The notes beneath the pieces were generated by a model. The model saw only the letters and a list, made by a program, of their open reading frames with translations. It did no database searches and was not told the DNA's origin. From Neolentinus lepideus HHB14362 ss-1 (Eukaryota; Basidiomycota; Agaricomycetes; Gloeophyllales; Gloeophyllaceae), in NCBI GenBank assembly GCA_001632425.1, contig KV425553.1:482263-546262 (forward strand): DNA of 64,000 nt, read 5' to 3'. A program made the position numbers and the translations under genes. Position 1 is the stretch's first letter; each line of letters begins with the position of its first letter. Shown here in pieces: positions 12,396 through 24,664 of the stretch.

Positions 12396-12695
12396 CTTGG
12401 ATAGCACAGAGCTGAGACGACGATTGAACGAAGCAGATGATAACGATGTAACTGTTGCAGTCCTATGTCGTGGCTGGAGTGAAGCGCGTCCGTGGAACAC
12501 AAGCTCAAGTGGCCCTTTCCCCAATTGTGCCACTTCCTTTGATCCTCACACGCAGTCCCGGAGAATTGTCGTTAACCAAAACTCGACAGACAATGGTATT
12601 CTATTTTAAGAGACTGTAGCTAATATGGACAGGATAGAGGCGGACAAGACAACAAGAAGTAGTCGAGCAGCGGCGACAAACCGTCCTTCTGACCT

Positions 12696-14416
12696 TTATG
12701 ACACGATGCCAGAACCCAAGACGTTTCCGCTATGTTTGACAAGACTCTCGCGAATGTCCTTGAGAACCTTGTCGCGGTTGGCAAGAGTTCCCTTATGATC
12801 CGCCACCCTAGAATGAAGTGACGCATACAGCGACATCTTCGCTCTGCATCAGGCAGTGGTAAGATTAACTCGAAATGGGCGTTACAGAGTAGGACATACT
12901 TCAGATGATCTTTGACCTGCAGAAGGCGTAAGCATCGAGTCAATACGCGTAACGTACTGTGAACCCACGTAATCCATGACATCCCCGAACTTGCCCATCA
13001 ATTCTAGGATATCTCGAAAATTCATGGGCCGCCACACAAGGAAGGCCTCTGTGCACTTACCTTCAGCACCAACTTGCCATTCTTCCAGAGAGCAATGCAT
13101 CCAGCGGCGCTTAGCATCTTCATACGTTTGTAGGTGCTCGTTCGCAGAGGAATCCAAGTCAAACCCGAACAACTGCTGTAACACAACCCCTCCGCTGCAC
13201 TCAACGGTTTGCCCGGAAGGGGCGGGGTGGGCGATTCTTCCATGTCTTCGATTCGTTTGAATAGCTTTTGCGCCCTCGTCGACGTCTATGACCGTTGCGG
13301 AAAGAGCGGATGCCTCATATCCACGCTGGAACGTAGGAGTGGAGTGGCCTGAACCAGCAACGCCAAAATCACCTGTCTAGACGTGCGTGATGCAATTTAG
13401 GTCCACATTCTTCGAGCAAAAGAAGTCCTCATGCTGACATCATGATTTACGCTCGCACTCGGGTCCACTCTCCATCTCTTCGCTTTCACTTCTGTGCCAT
13501 AGTCCTCGTCAGACGCGTCATCTCCACGGGTTCGCTTTGGCACCTGACGCAACTGATTGAACGTAGTGGCTTCCCCATCCAGGTGAAGAGAACCTTTAAC
13601 CAAGTCTCGTTCGGGAGGCGAATCGGTGTCATTTTCGACAGATTCTTGAATTTTCTCGAGTATAGGAGTCGTAGAGGACTTCATCCGCTGAGCGCCTGCC
13701 AAGAGCATAGAGGGGTCCGGGGCCAACAATGTCCGCATAGGCGAGAAAGGACTTTGGGAACGCACGCCAGAGTCAAAGAGAATGCGGGCTCGATTAGCTT
13801 CCTCCAGTTGTCGTGTTTCTCCTGATGCACCCGGGTAGTCAAGTATATGCGCCTCGCCGGACGGAGTGTTTGCGTGCGAGACGGAATTGTCAAATCTAGA
13901 ATCATTTCCGACGGTGATAGCAAGTCTAGAAGGGGGCAAGGGAGGCGCCTTGAAGGTAGCAGCAGGAAATGGAGAAGCGGGTCTGGTAGAAGTAGCAGGA
14001 AATGAAGCATTGGAACCCTTTCGATTGCTGGCAGAGTGCATTGAGGACCGCGAAACTTCATCAGATGCAGAGAAAGATTTTCGAGAACTCCAAGGAAAGG
14101 GAACCTGGGTTATATTGTTAGGGCTTCTGTTAGGTGTCTTTTGGATGAGACTGGCGATATTTAGAGGTTTATTGACAGAGGTGAGCAACGCGCTGATGTT
14201 GGACCCGTCAGATGTTGCAACTGTAGCTTGAAGACCATATTGATCGGCGACGACATTGGAAGTAGCCTCCTGTTGAGTTGCAGTTTGAGAACCGAATCCA
14301 GACTGATTTTGAGACGGACGCAGAGGTAGTGGTTTGGTCAGCTCATTCTTTAGCTCCACGTTATGAGCAGCGCGAGAAGCAGGTCTAGAGGGAACAAAAG
14401 GTTGTCGCGCACTCAT
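12696..14416 (-). CDS. Disordered protein with C-terminal coiled coil, possible ECM11 family
   Basis: Exons: 13439-14416, 13061-13376, 12969-13003, 12900-12916 and 12696-12843 (497 residues, phases consistent). The first 330 residues are Ser/Pro-rich and disordered, with basic patches such as KRWRVDPSAS. The C-terminal 100 residues form an amphipathic helical region: RRWMHCSLEEWQVGAEELM, GKFGDVMDYVKDHLK, then ADHKGTLANRDKVLKDIRES. This layout (Trp-rich start, then coiled coil) resembles the Extracellular mutant protein 11 domain. Yeast Ecm11 is a SUMOylated part of the synaptonemal complex. The assignment is from pattern memory only. A 17-nt exon is present. The gene lies head-to-tail with the helicase, about 300 bp upstream of its start. 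Confidence 0.65.
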
Positions 14417-15050
14417 ATTGCTTGCAGAAAAGAACAGAAAATGTCGGCAACAGGTCTGTGGTATTCGTCGGGAGCAAGAGACGTTAATCGGCGTGACACC
14501 TCACACGTCACAAAACTCGTAGGCATAGAATCGTACAAATGATGTAAGACGTGTAGATAGAATACAAATGAGGGTCTCCAGGCAAAGCACCGCCCAATGG
14601 TATGACTAGCAATTCAGGAAATAATGAATGTGCACACTCATACAAGATCTGGCATGTGCCACCCGTCGAAGGCAGTGGACGGAGCGAGCAACTAGATGGT
14701 CGAAGTAGAGAAATCAAAGGAGAGTATACAGGAATAAGAAATGGAGTAGGCAATGGAAATATGGTGAATGCACATAGGATACAGGCTGAGGGGACGTACT
14801 CATGACATATTAGGAGTATTGAAGCACTATCTAGATACAGAAGGATGCCTTGCATTGAGGCGCACGTCATCACAAGTAGGAACGAGCAGGAGCCTCGCTT
14901 CTATCAAGGAAGAGGCGTTTCTGGAGGTGAAAGAACTGTGGTTCATTTCGCGCGTCTCAGGATATCAAGACGGTTCGTTCTGCAACTGCTAAGTTAATGG
15001 ATGCTGCTGCGGAAGACTTGGTATACTCACAGTCATCTCTCCTGCATTCC
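14417..15050. other. Intergenic region between ECM11-like and forkhead genes
   Basis: Both flanking genes lie on the - strand, so this holds the 3' flank of the forkhead gene and the promoter of the ECM11-like gene. Open frames are short and unsupported. No repeat stands out. Confidence 0.4.
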
Positions 15051-17283
15051 TCAATGGTCAGTCATCTGAGAACTGTGCGAGTCTTCGTCGGATTGACTAC
15101 CATTGTCCGCGATCGACCCCGGGGTTGCCACACGCCTGGCCCTTATCAGCCCGCCTGGCACATCAGTATAGTACTCCACACCAGGTTTCGGTGTCGGTTG
15201 AGGGATGGTACTGGCACGACCGGGAGGCCTGGAACTACGACCAGTCGAGGCGGCTACAGGTCCCAGAGCGACATTCTCCGACGACATGAAAGCCCGGGAG
15301 TAGTTTGCACCAGTACCCGCGGTCGACGACGTGCGAGAAGGGCCCGATCCAAATGAGGACTGCCCAAACGCAGGAGCAGGTCCCAGAGATGATTGACTAA
15401 AGGACGGTTCGCCGAAACGTGTAGTGCTGCCGACCACGCGAGTTACGTCAGACAACGATGCGTGCTGTGTAGGCGGCCTCGCCGGACTCGTGCTTGAGCC
15501 CATGCTGGAGTACGTATGAGGTTCACCTCCGCTGGAAAGCGCTGAAGAGGTTGATGCTTGAGCTGCAGGAAGTCGTAGAGTCAAAGGGGGAGGCGACGGG
15601 TAAGGTGGTGTACGAGTTCTTCTCGGCGAAACCGAGCTTCTCAGCCTTCCTTCCCCAACTGAGTGGCCGGAAACAGAATCTCTGAGTCTTGGGTCGATGT
15701 TCACCTCATCAGCGTGGGAGGTCGAGGAGTCCGCAGACGATTGCTGGCGCTGCTCCCTACGGCTTCCATGAGACTCTTGAGAGTAAGACATCTCGACGTC
15801 TTCACTCTCTTCGCTACTGGAGTCAGCCTCTGGGCCTTCGGCAAGGGTCTGAGTTTTCCGCTTCCGGTTACGCTTGCGTTCACGTTTGTTGCCGGTGCCT
15901 TCTGAAAGATCCACGACCCAGTACTTGCCTTTGCCTGGCTCGGTGATGGGTCGAGGAACCTGTCTGAAGACCTTGTTCAGGGAGAGATTGTGACGAATAG
16001 AATTCTATTGTTCAGAATTGAGCGATCTATCCGAAATCTGAGATCCGAGATCCGCGGCGCACCTTCCATTGCATCTCCTTACTTCTTTCCCTAAACCACT
16101 CAAACCTGTCCTCCAATGCAGCGTAGATCTCCTGTAAAGTGAGCCTCCTCCGAGGGCTGCCATATATTGCGAGTTGCACCAGTACAGGATACGGCTGTTT
16201 TGGCTTTTCGCCTTGTGGAGGGTCGGGTATCGCGCGTAAATTGATGGGAACATCGGCAGGGATACTCAACATCTGTCGGAGCGTTGGTCCTGGGTCATGG
16301 TCATCGACAGATCGACGCTGGACCGGCGTGGCAGGCTCTCCAGAGGCTCCTGGGTTTGCGGGCGGAGGGTTTCCTTGGGTCTGGAAACGATAGTTGTGCT
16401 GGTAGGGGAAGATGTTGTCTTCGGGAGGAGAGGCTACCTGGGTCCGGTGCCGGTAGTAATTATTACGACTGCCACCGGCATCACTGGGAGCTGGTTGGGT
16501 GGGATTGGGGTGACTGGACTGATGGCGGCTTGGAGGTGCGAGACTGTGAGAGCGGTGGCTTGGGGCTGGGCGGTACGTATCCTCCGATCCAGCGCGTTGC
16601 TGCGCCAGAGCAATACGTCGAGCAGAGGAATATTGGACTCTAGTGGAATAGTCATGACGAGGGTGCGTTCGCTCAATCGGTACTTCATAGCCACCTTCAG
16701 GACTCGACGTGTCCCGATCACTGTACGATCCACTGCCAAAGCTCCGCGATGAACCTCTAGGACTCCCCTCCCCGCTGTCATAGCTATTGTGACGCGAGTT
16801 GTCTGCTATAAACCCCGGACTGCCACCAAAGAAGTTGTACGAGGTAAGTTCAGGAAAGAATGGAGGTGGTGGTACTACGTGCCCATGCCCTTGTTCGGAA
16901 TACGGTGAGTTGGACGCGTGCATCTGCCTTCGGGGGTCGAAGGGCGGGTCCTCGAGAACCGAGGTGGCACCGCCGCCACTGTCCCAAGGCTGCGACGCGT
17001 GGTGGCGCGATGTAACTTGATGAACGTATCCCGGTCCTTGCGCCAGTCTTTGCGGAGAGCCAACCGATCCATTCCCGCCGGAAGAGCCGGAGTCGGAAGG
17101 GGTAGAGGAATGCGAGTATGCTGAAGGAATTGTAAACGGAATGTAGGGGTGTAACGTAAGGGAATTGATCTGCGGGAGTTCCGCGCGCCAGTCATCAACA
17201 GGAGGAAAGCCGTTATTTCCAGTGCCCTGCATATCAAGCTCTGCATTTTCAACATGGGGACCCACAGAGCCAAACGGTGGCAC
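15051..17283 (-). CDS. Forkhead (FOX) transcription factor
   Basis: Sequence-specific DNA-binding regulator. Two exons, 16063-17283 and 15051-16004, are joined by a 58-bp intron inside the DNA-binding domain (724 residues). The forkhead domain starts at about residue 350 with [37 protein letters not shown] and KEMQWK. It continues after the intron with [19 protein letters not shown] and [13 protein letters not shown]. The recognition helix [10 protein letters not shown] is canonical. Next comes a basic stretch, [11 protein letters not shown], a likely nuclear signal. Both flanks of the domain are long, Ser/Pro/Gly-rich and disordered, normal for fungal FOX proteins such as Fkh/Hcm1. Target genes cannot be inferred. 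The start ATG at 17283 is the first in frame; the methionine at codon 18 is an alternative. Confidence 0.92.
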
Positions 17284-18777
17284 AACACGGGTTCAGGGCC
17301 GAGAGCGACGGTGAGAAAATGGTATAACGCGTTCCGCGTGGCAAGATCAACGCGGGACAAGATTAGAGAGTGGCAGACGGATGCCGTAGATTCGAAGGAA
17401 ACAATCAGCAACGGGTCCGAAGAGGGACAAAGCGGTACTAACCCAGTCTCGCTTCTCGGTTATCGGCGTAGAGCGGGGTAACAAGACCTTGCCAATCTTG
17501 GACAAGGTCCCATGAAGGGGTCTGAGTCGAGGAGAGAATGGCGAGAAGTGGTTTGGAAAAATACTGGAGGTGTGTAGAGACTCTCTAGAGGCTTTCTCGA
17601 GCTCCTGGGACTTGGTAGGCCTCCGTAGGTCTCCCTCGCTTTTAACGACATTTCGAAGGGTGTGACAGGTAGCGTTACTTGTCCACAAACATTGCTGCTT
17701 CGAGCGAAACCTGTTGATTGCATGTACCCTTCGAAAAGCAATCAAAGCTCCGGATTGCCCCATCATATGGACCCTGGTGGGAGTAGCTTAAGTCAGCTTC
17801 CATTATAGTAGTTTGCTGCTGCCGCATTTGCCGGATTACCTTCTGAATGCAGCAACTTCCGAAGGACCCATAGGGACCCACAACTCCATCAAATTTCTTG
17901 ACCATATGAAGAGATTTCTCTTCTTCCATATTTGGTAAGAACGTAGCGAATCTCCTTAGAAGGTAGTTTCCAAGAATGGTGAATGTGCTAGGTCATTCTT
18001 TTATGGTGCAGTGCTGTTCTGAACATACCCGCGATAGGAAAATCAAGTTCTCACTGCCCTTTATAGTAATTTTCAGACCGCCCTACACGTCGTCTGTTTG
18101 CTTCATGTCTGCGCACGTCGACCATCCGGCCAGGGAGTTCGTCGAAACCTGTTGGATGAGCATAGAAGAAAGCGTACACTTATGCCTGTCGAGCCACGCA
18201 ACCGGAAACAGAGATCCGCAAGGAGCATGATGAAAGTCTCAGACCAAGACGATCTTGTGGCGTGAGTACGACGGCGAAATCGACTGCCACCCGATGCTGT
18301 TTCGGATTAGTCATTCAAGACTACGTGGAGAATTGACCTATAATTTATGCTTTGACCTGCATCAGCGACAGTACAATCCGACGACATTATCAAAAAGACA
18401 CACCGCGAAGCACAATTGGAACCTTGGTTACTGTTCGTATGTAGCTTGCCGCGCTACTAGGCCTAGGCGCTTTGTCCAGATGGTTTCAGAGCGAGGAATC
18501 CTATTGTGATGCTGGAATGAATTGTCGGAAGTAACGCAGAAATTGAAGACGTTGTGCGCCGGCCTACTTGTAAGGAGCACATTCGAGCATCCAGCGCATG
18601 GTCGTAACTGCAGTCTTTGAGACCCTTTCGCGGCAAAAGGAGACAATGCATGGGAGCTACTAATATTGGCAGTGCACGTGGCTACCAAACGCCGTGTGGA
18701 ACGGATGGCTTCAATTCGACGAATTCGACGCCTGCCTCCAGTCTGTGTCCTCTCTGCCAGTCATCTAATATCGAATA
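17284..18777. other. Intergenic region, divergent promoters
   Basis: Shared upstream region of the forkhead gene (-) and THG1 (+), 1.5 kb long. The longest open frame (about 140 codons, - strand near 17.4-17.8 kb) has no recognised motif and lies just upstream of the forkhead start, so it is more likely 5' UTR or promoter sequence. No RNA gene seen. Confidence 0.4.
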
Positions 18778-19982
18778 ATGGCCGGGTCGAAGTACGTCTA
18801 TGTTAAAAGGTTCGAAATGCCCGATAGTCTTCTTCCTGGAACATTCACGGTTGTGCGGATCGATGGACATGGATTTCATCGGTATGTCTGACAGGATGCA
18901 GCATGTTATGTATCCCAATCGAGAGCAGAACCAACGACCAAATATTCGCAGCTTTTCGACCGAACACTCGTTCACGAGGCCCAACGATGAGCGTGCTCTG
19001 AAACTGATGGATCAGGCTGCCCAGAGTGTTATGGAGGAATATAGTGACATTATCCTTGCGTTTGGTCAGTCGGATGAATACAGGTACGTCTCTTCCTAGG
19101 ATTGCTGCAATTTCCACCATTACCCACTTGCTTCCAGCTTCTTGTTACGCAAGGATACCAAGTTACACAACCGGCGACACTCCAAAATCCTTTCTCTGCT
19201 ACTTTCTCTGTTCACTTCGTCTTATACCTTTTATTGGTCCAAGTACTTCCATGAGGTGGAGCTAAAGTATCCGCCGTCGTTTGACGCTCGCATTGTGTTG
19301 TATCCGAGTGCCAAAGAAGTCAGGGACTACTTTGCTTGGAGACAGGTCGACAGTGAGTTCACGCCCCACGATCACCTTGCAATGTCTCTACCACTGCACT
19401 AAGCTGAACGGCAGATTAAGCGCACATTAACAATCTATACAATACGGCGTTCTGGGCGCTTGTTCAGCAAGGAGGAGAGAGTACTACACAGGCGCATGCT
19501 CTGCTGAAGGTTAGTATCTTCTTGAAGTTTGTGTGTTTGTCTCATCTACCGGCTTCGATATAGGGTACGCAATCCGCTCAGAAACACGAACTCCTGTTCT
19601 CGCGATTTGGCATCAACTACAATCACATTGACGTCCGATTTCGCAAGGGAAGTGTACTCGTGCGCGAAGTGCAAACTCACTCGACACCGGTAAGAATATC
19701 TTCTACTTTATCGCTTCCATCGCGATTGTTCAGCGACTGAGATCCACTTGTCCACTTGCGTAGGGGCAGTCGATGTATCTCACTGCTGCCACAGCAAGTC
19801 CAGGCTCATGCGACTCGGCGAGCGACAACGTTCCTGCAGTAGGTGCGGCTAATGTGGCATCCCGAGAGATCCGTGGGGTTACGGGAAGGAGGGAGAAGGT
19901 AATCAGGAGTGTGCGTGTGCGGCACGACGACATCGTAGGAAACACGTTTTGGGAAGCGCGGCCAGAACTGCTGGAAGGGTGA
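18778..19982 (+). CDS. THG1: tRNA-His guanylyltransferase
   Basis: Adds the essential G-1 to the 5' end of tRNA-His by 3'-5' polymerisation. Exons: 18778-18881, 18952-19083, 19138-19352, 19421-19509, 19564-19689 and 19764-19982 (294 residues, phases consistent). Start [13 protein letters not shown]. Catalytic metal site [13 protein letters not shown], then [17 protein letters not shown]. The second carboxylate motif FGQSDEYSFLL is followed by [13 protein letters not shown]. Further on come [48 protein letters not shown] and INYNHI. The C-terminus is [17 protein letters not shown]. These are invariant Thg1 segments. A single-copy housekeeping gene. The C-terminal insert rich in Ala/Ser (near 19780-19860) is normal for fungal forms. 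Length matches the family (about 270-300). Confidence 0.95.
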
Positions 19983-20298
19983 TGTGCCCTGTGTGAACAT
20001 AGGTTGTTTCGCGACTAGGCTTCGTGCCCATACTGCATATTTAAGATAGTGATATCTTCTCCATATCCACATTAATGTCGCGGGACGACCGAGTCATCCC
20101 GATCTGTACAGTCGAGTAGCCGTGAGAACGTGCAACCTCGAGTGCGCGATGGAGTCGTGCTCCTGACTCTTCACTCCTTTCACATCTCCAGACCTCCACC
20201 ATAAGGCAGCCTGCGCCGCCTCGAGACTCTTGGTTCTGCCCCATCATCATCCTAATTCTGTCCTGACCTGTGGCGTCCAGCTACAAACAACTATATCC

Positions 20299-21094
20299 AT
20301 GTCGAGTACGCAGACCCAGACGACCTACTCGTCCTACCGTCGTCGGACGTTCGGCCGGGCGCCATCGCCGCCGACATGGGCTTGCTACGAGCAGATTCCA
20401 TACGGACTAGATGGATATAGCGATAGTGGATCTGACGTTGATTCGTGCTCGGAGGACGAGGAAGACTATGGACAGGCCATGGTCGCTTCTCGTGACAATG
20501 ACCCTGAGGGCGCCCAGCATCGTAGCGGAGGCGATAGAGCGCCGGATAACGGAGAGGACCACGTCCATAACATGGATATCGATGAAGCGAATGACTCCGC
20601 CATGCGCGAGAAGGAAGAGGGATGCAAGAAGGACGTCAAGGGCAAGCAGCGGGCTGTAGATCCGCCTGTTGTCGAGAGCCCGAAAAAGCAGCAGCAGCAG
20701 AGAAGGAAACACCGAGAACCAGTTATTAGTTTGCGTCCAATTCTGACCATACAGAAAAGTCAAGGTTTCGTTTGGAACCAGGTATACATTATAGTTTCAG
20801 TGCATTAAAGCTCGACACTAAGCGACGTCTTTACAATAGGATCTCTTTATTCCGCCCTATATCAAAGACCGCTGTTCGTCCTTCTTATACTCTCGTTATT
20901 ATGCGTACTAATGTTAGCTACTGCTGTCCGCGCAATCTCACGTGTTTCTAGACGTCGCTTCTACTTCACCACCCAATTCTTTCGGATTCGTGTCTGCTTC
21001 TGCCTCATCTACGAACTCCTGTCTCAATGACTACGAAGTGGAAGTCGTCGAGATACGGGTCAAGGAAGGAGAATTGCATGACATTATTCCCTAG
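20299..21094 (+). CDS. Conserved basidiomycete protein of unknown function
   Basis: Three exons, 20299-20781, 20840-20873 and 20952-21094 (219 residues). Starts MSSTQTQTTYSSYRRRTFG, then APSPPTWACYEQIPYG. An acidic run SEDEEDYG follows, then a charged, low-complexity middle with KQQQQRRKHREP. The last third looks structured: ISLRPILTIQKSQGFVWNQ, DLFIPPYIKDRYVAST, then NDYEVEVVEIRVKEGE and DIIP at the stop. Exon 2 is 34 nt with a GTTCGT donor, and the frame agrees across both introns. I believe this C-terminal pattern recurs in other Agaricomycetes, but I cannot name a domain. No signal peptide or membrane helix. An in-frame upstream ATG at 20230 is possible; 20299 is preferred because the upstream codons look like leader sequence. 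Confidence 0.7.
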
Positions 21095-21304
21095 TCAGCA
21101 TACACATTTTTTGCATGCACCCTTTCACCTCCGCTTCGGACGTTCGCATAAAGAAGGGCTGTCCATCTAATTCTGTACTGATCTCCCCTTCAATAATGTG
21201 CGCATGTTGTGATATATACCTACAGTCATTCGTTCTGTTGTACATACACAATGATATATAGTCCAAATCGTTCATGGCTGAGACTATGACACGAGTGGCT
21301 GCAA

Positions 21305-23578
21305 TTATACGGTCGCCAGTAACGCGTCCTCCACTTCCTTCATTCTTGCCAATTCTTTCTCTCGTTCACGTTCCTTCTCTTTCTGTAATTCGACTTCTCG
21401 TGTAAGAATGTAAGACGGCGTAGCGTACGGCTTGTAATCGAGGTGGCGTTTGGCATAGAAACACATGTATGCCCTCGATTGAAGGCTTTCATTCAGGCTC
21501 GATAACGTTACCCTGCGGAAATGAGACATTTGTCAGAACGCGAGCAGTGTTCGTTTGTGTCCTCAGCTCACTTGTCATCATCAAATCGATACCACTATTG
21601 AGACAGATATAATGAGGATCCCATTGACAACGAATGCGCTGACGTGGGACGAACGTACCTCGCCTTGGCAACGAGCGAAGGTGTAATAATGCCCGTTGTC
21701 AATCTGACCATCGTGGCAGACAACCGCAAAGAGATCATAATCGTACATCGCCTCCGGCCCGACATGGCTGCAATTTGACGGTCTGAACCGGCATGTAGCA
21801 TGATTGAGCGTTGATACTCACGGCATGGTCTTTTCTTTAGTGGGGACAGCCAGTGTAGTATATGGGAGCATATTCAGAGTAGCCGGAAAACGGACTCTGC
21901 CGTCGATCTTCTGAGCCGCTGCCTTGTCCCCAGATTTATGTTCGAACCGCTAAACAGATATCGAAGGAAATGTCACACAAACGCAGAGCCTACGTACCTT
22001 GAACTGAAAGCTTAGAACCGGGGCTAGTTTCTTAATGCTCAAGCGTTTGGAGGCATCCTACGGCGCTTGCGATTTAAGGGACAAAGGAGCTGGGGTAAAC
22101 TGTACATACGTGCGCCTTGCCGCACTTGCTGCAGCTGTAATCTCTCGATCCCAGCTTCTCTGGCTGCGTGAACCTATTCTTTTGTCAAATGAGAAAAAAC
22201 ATCATAATTGAACTGCGCACTTTTTGAGGCAACCGAGTAGAGTGTCTTCCCCACGACTATTTTCGCCGTTCCGATCCCTTAGCTCCAAACTAATGTCCAG
22301 CATCGGATCGACGGTTGCCGTGACATTTCCGCACTTCTCACACCTCACGTCGCTTTGCAGTTGACCGGCAAATGTAGAGTGAATGATACATATGCACGAC
22401 ACATTCGTTGAACCTCGTGAAGTGCTGTGGATTTGATTTAGCGTGGAAATGAAAAACTCGTGCGCGTCCTGCTGTGCATAGCCGGATAACTCAGAGCAGG
22501 CACGCCAGGTAGTGAAAAGGAAGCTCGCAGGGCCATACGGCACTGAGACATCCAAGAACATCTGATAGCCGAGTGTTGTTGCGTGTAAGTATATCGTGTA
22601 AGTATATCGCTTGATCGTAAGCTTATCGTTGACCAGTACTCACTTCAGTAAATAACTTGTCCATTTCGCAGCAGGTACAATCCTTGTTCTTACATAGCCT
22701 ATGATTGTGCTTGTCGCTCAAGAAGTAATTGCGCAAAAGTGGATTGTGAATGAACGATTGGAGGACAGAATTCATGAAGCATGTTTGACCAAGATTCAGT
22801 AGTCCCCGTCGGCCTCTCGGGACATGTGCCTCAGCTCCAGCTCAGTAGGGGTCTCGAAGGTGGCTTACCTTGACTTGGAGTAGCCTCCATAACCTGAAGC
22901 GCAGCATTATCCTTCTCAGTCGGCACCCAATGCCGATAGGGTTCACGGCTTTTCTTGGAGACTGCGGATCATGGAGTCCCATAAACCGGAAGGTAATGAG
23001 ATCATTGGCGTACCTTGGAACTTCGTCGCCTTTTCTTCTGCCGACAACATTGTTGACGAATATAGACGCACTATATCGGGCTCATAGATAAAATCGTCGC
23101 AGACGGCACAGTATAGCGATCCTAGATTTGATTCTGCACCTGACACCGAATTACGATATGTACGTGACGGTCATAAAGAAAGAAAGGAGGAAGATATGTT
23201 AGAACCCCGACAATCTGGAAGACAGAACGCACAAATGGGATGCGATGTGTCTCTAAGGTGGTCGATCATGTGGCCATCTGACCAACATCCTGTGAAAGAG
23301 CAGTGAAGGCACACGAAAGGCCGTGCAAGACTGGATCCGCAATGGTCGCACGAGGGGTATGCCACCTACGGCGCCAGACCATCAGCGTTTCAACCGAAGT
23401 GCAAACAGGTGATATGCCAGACTCATACCTTACGTCTCTTAGCCGTATGTTCTATGCGATGTGAGCGACGAGCTGCCCACGATACTACCGTCTTGAACTT
23501 CTCCAGGAGCGCGCTCTTGACCGTTTCATCCGTAAGAAGTTTGTGAATATGTTGACACCTGTCACTCTCCATTCTCAT
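21305..23578 (-). CDS. UBP8: Ubiquitin C-terminal hydrolase, SAGA deubiquitinase type
   Basis: Cysteine protease that removes ubiquitin from histone H2B as part of the SAGA DUB module (yeast Ubp8, human USP22). First exon 23429-23578 starts MRMESDRCQHIHKLL. The zinc-finger ubiquitin-binding domain follows: YPSCDHCGSSLARPFVCLHC, GHMIDHLRDTSHPICAF, then LGSLYCAVCDDFIYEPD. The catalytic Cys box is NLGQTCFMNSVLQSFIHNP. Next come CCEMDKLFTE, YAQQDAHEFFISTLN and a zinc pair VRCEKCGNV. The His box is DNGHYYTFARCQGEWYRF, with DDDKVTL. The C-terminus has a charged Glu/Lys/Arg helix. A zf-UBP domain in front of the USP domain favours Ubp8/USP22 over other UBPs. All catalytic residues are present. Its start lies 274 bp from the divergent HIT gene. 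Confidence 0.93.
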
Positions 23579-23852
23579 CGAGTAGCCGAACCAGCAAAGA
23601 CAATGGCAGATTATCAGCCACTCTTGCCAGAAAGACTCGGTCCGATAGGTGAATAGAGCAAGCACTGAAAGTAGTTGACCTAGTACGGCTTAAAAGTGAC
23701 TGTGGCTACACTAGTTGCATTAGAATCGTAGAATCGTGAGAATATCTGCGGCAGATATTTGTGTGATCACGACGTACTCTCATACCCACACACTTAGCCC
23801 GGGCCTGATCGGGCGAATTACAGAAGGTGCACGCCTTTATCGAGCACCTCGG

Positions 23853-24664
23853 ATGGTATTACAGTCTCTCTGCTCCCTATTACTCCTTCGCAATTCCGGT
23901 GAGGATGAAGCGTCTCACGAGACATTGAAGGGGAAGAAGGTCACAGGCGTCGAACTGACGAAATCCGCGGATTGTGTCTTTTGTCGCGTGTCACTGGAAA
24001 ATGGATTTGATGTTGTATGGGAGGTTCGCATACAATCCACTTCCGTGCCTTGCGGCCCTGAGTGGAAGACCGACTCAGCGGGAATCACGCTCACAGGATG
24101 GAGATTTTACCGTTTTCCGGGACTATAATCCGTCAGCAGTCCATCATCTGCAGGTTATCCCAAAGAAACACATCGGTCAGCACCCGCTGTCGTTACTCCG
24201 CGGAAAGATTCGATGCTCATTTCAGCGGCTCCCATAATCCCCTAATCGTTCACAGAGAGTGTGAAGGTATTACAAAAGAGCGACGTTGAATTGGGTACGA
24301 CGGCCTCTCCTGCCTTAACATTTGCTGACATAACTGCAGTCAAAACGATGGGAGAGATTGGTCATCGCATTCTAGACTCTCTGGATGTGCCAATCAGTTT
24401 GCGTAGGTGTGTAGATCGAGATCACATCCGCCGCGCAACTTGAACTGCTACAGGCTTGGGTTCCACATTCCACCCTATAATTCGATCGGACATCTACATC
24501 TACATGTACAAGCCCTACCTTATAAATCCACGGCTCGCAAATGGAAATATCCCGTAGCGGCAGGTAGACGTATTCATTCCAAGGGCTTCAGCTGGTTTGT
24601 TACTTGCGAGCAGACGATAAATATACTCGACCGTGGTGGTAGGGTCAATGTATTCCCATGCTGA
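23853..24664 (+). CDS. HIT-domain protein (HINT3-like)
   Basis: Histidine-triad nucleotide hydrolase. Five exons, 23853-24023, 24097-24175, 24256-24294, 24340-24406 and 24454-24664 (188 residues, phases agree). The zinc-type CVFCRVSLENGFDVVWE is followed by FTVFRDYNPSAVHHLQVIP and KHI. Then come VKTMGEIGHRILDSL, GFHIPPYNSIGHLHLHVQA containing the triad (H-L-H-L-H-V), and KWKYPVAAGRR. The family hydrolyses AMP-linked or phosphoramidate substrates; the fungal version with the HIPP-S-HLHLH pattern resembles HINT3. The ATG was chosen at 23853 although the frame is open upstream to 23736, because the sequence before it looks like a leader. The C-terminal 45 residues, with WFVTCEQTINIL, are typical. 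Confidence 0.9.
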
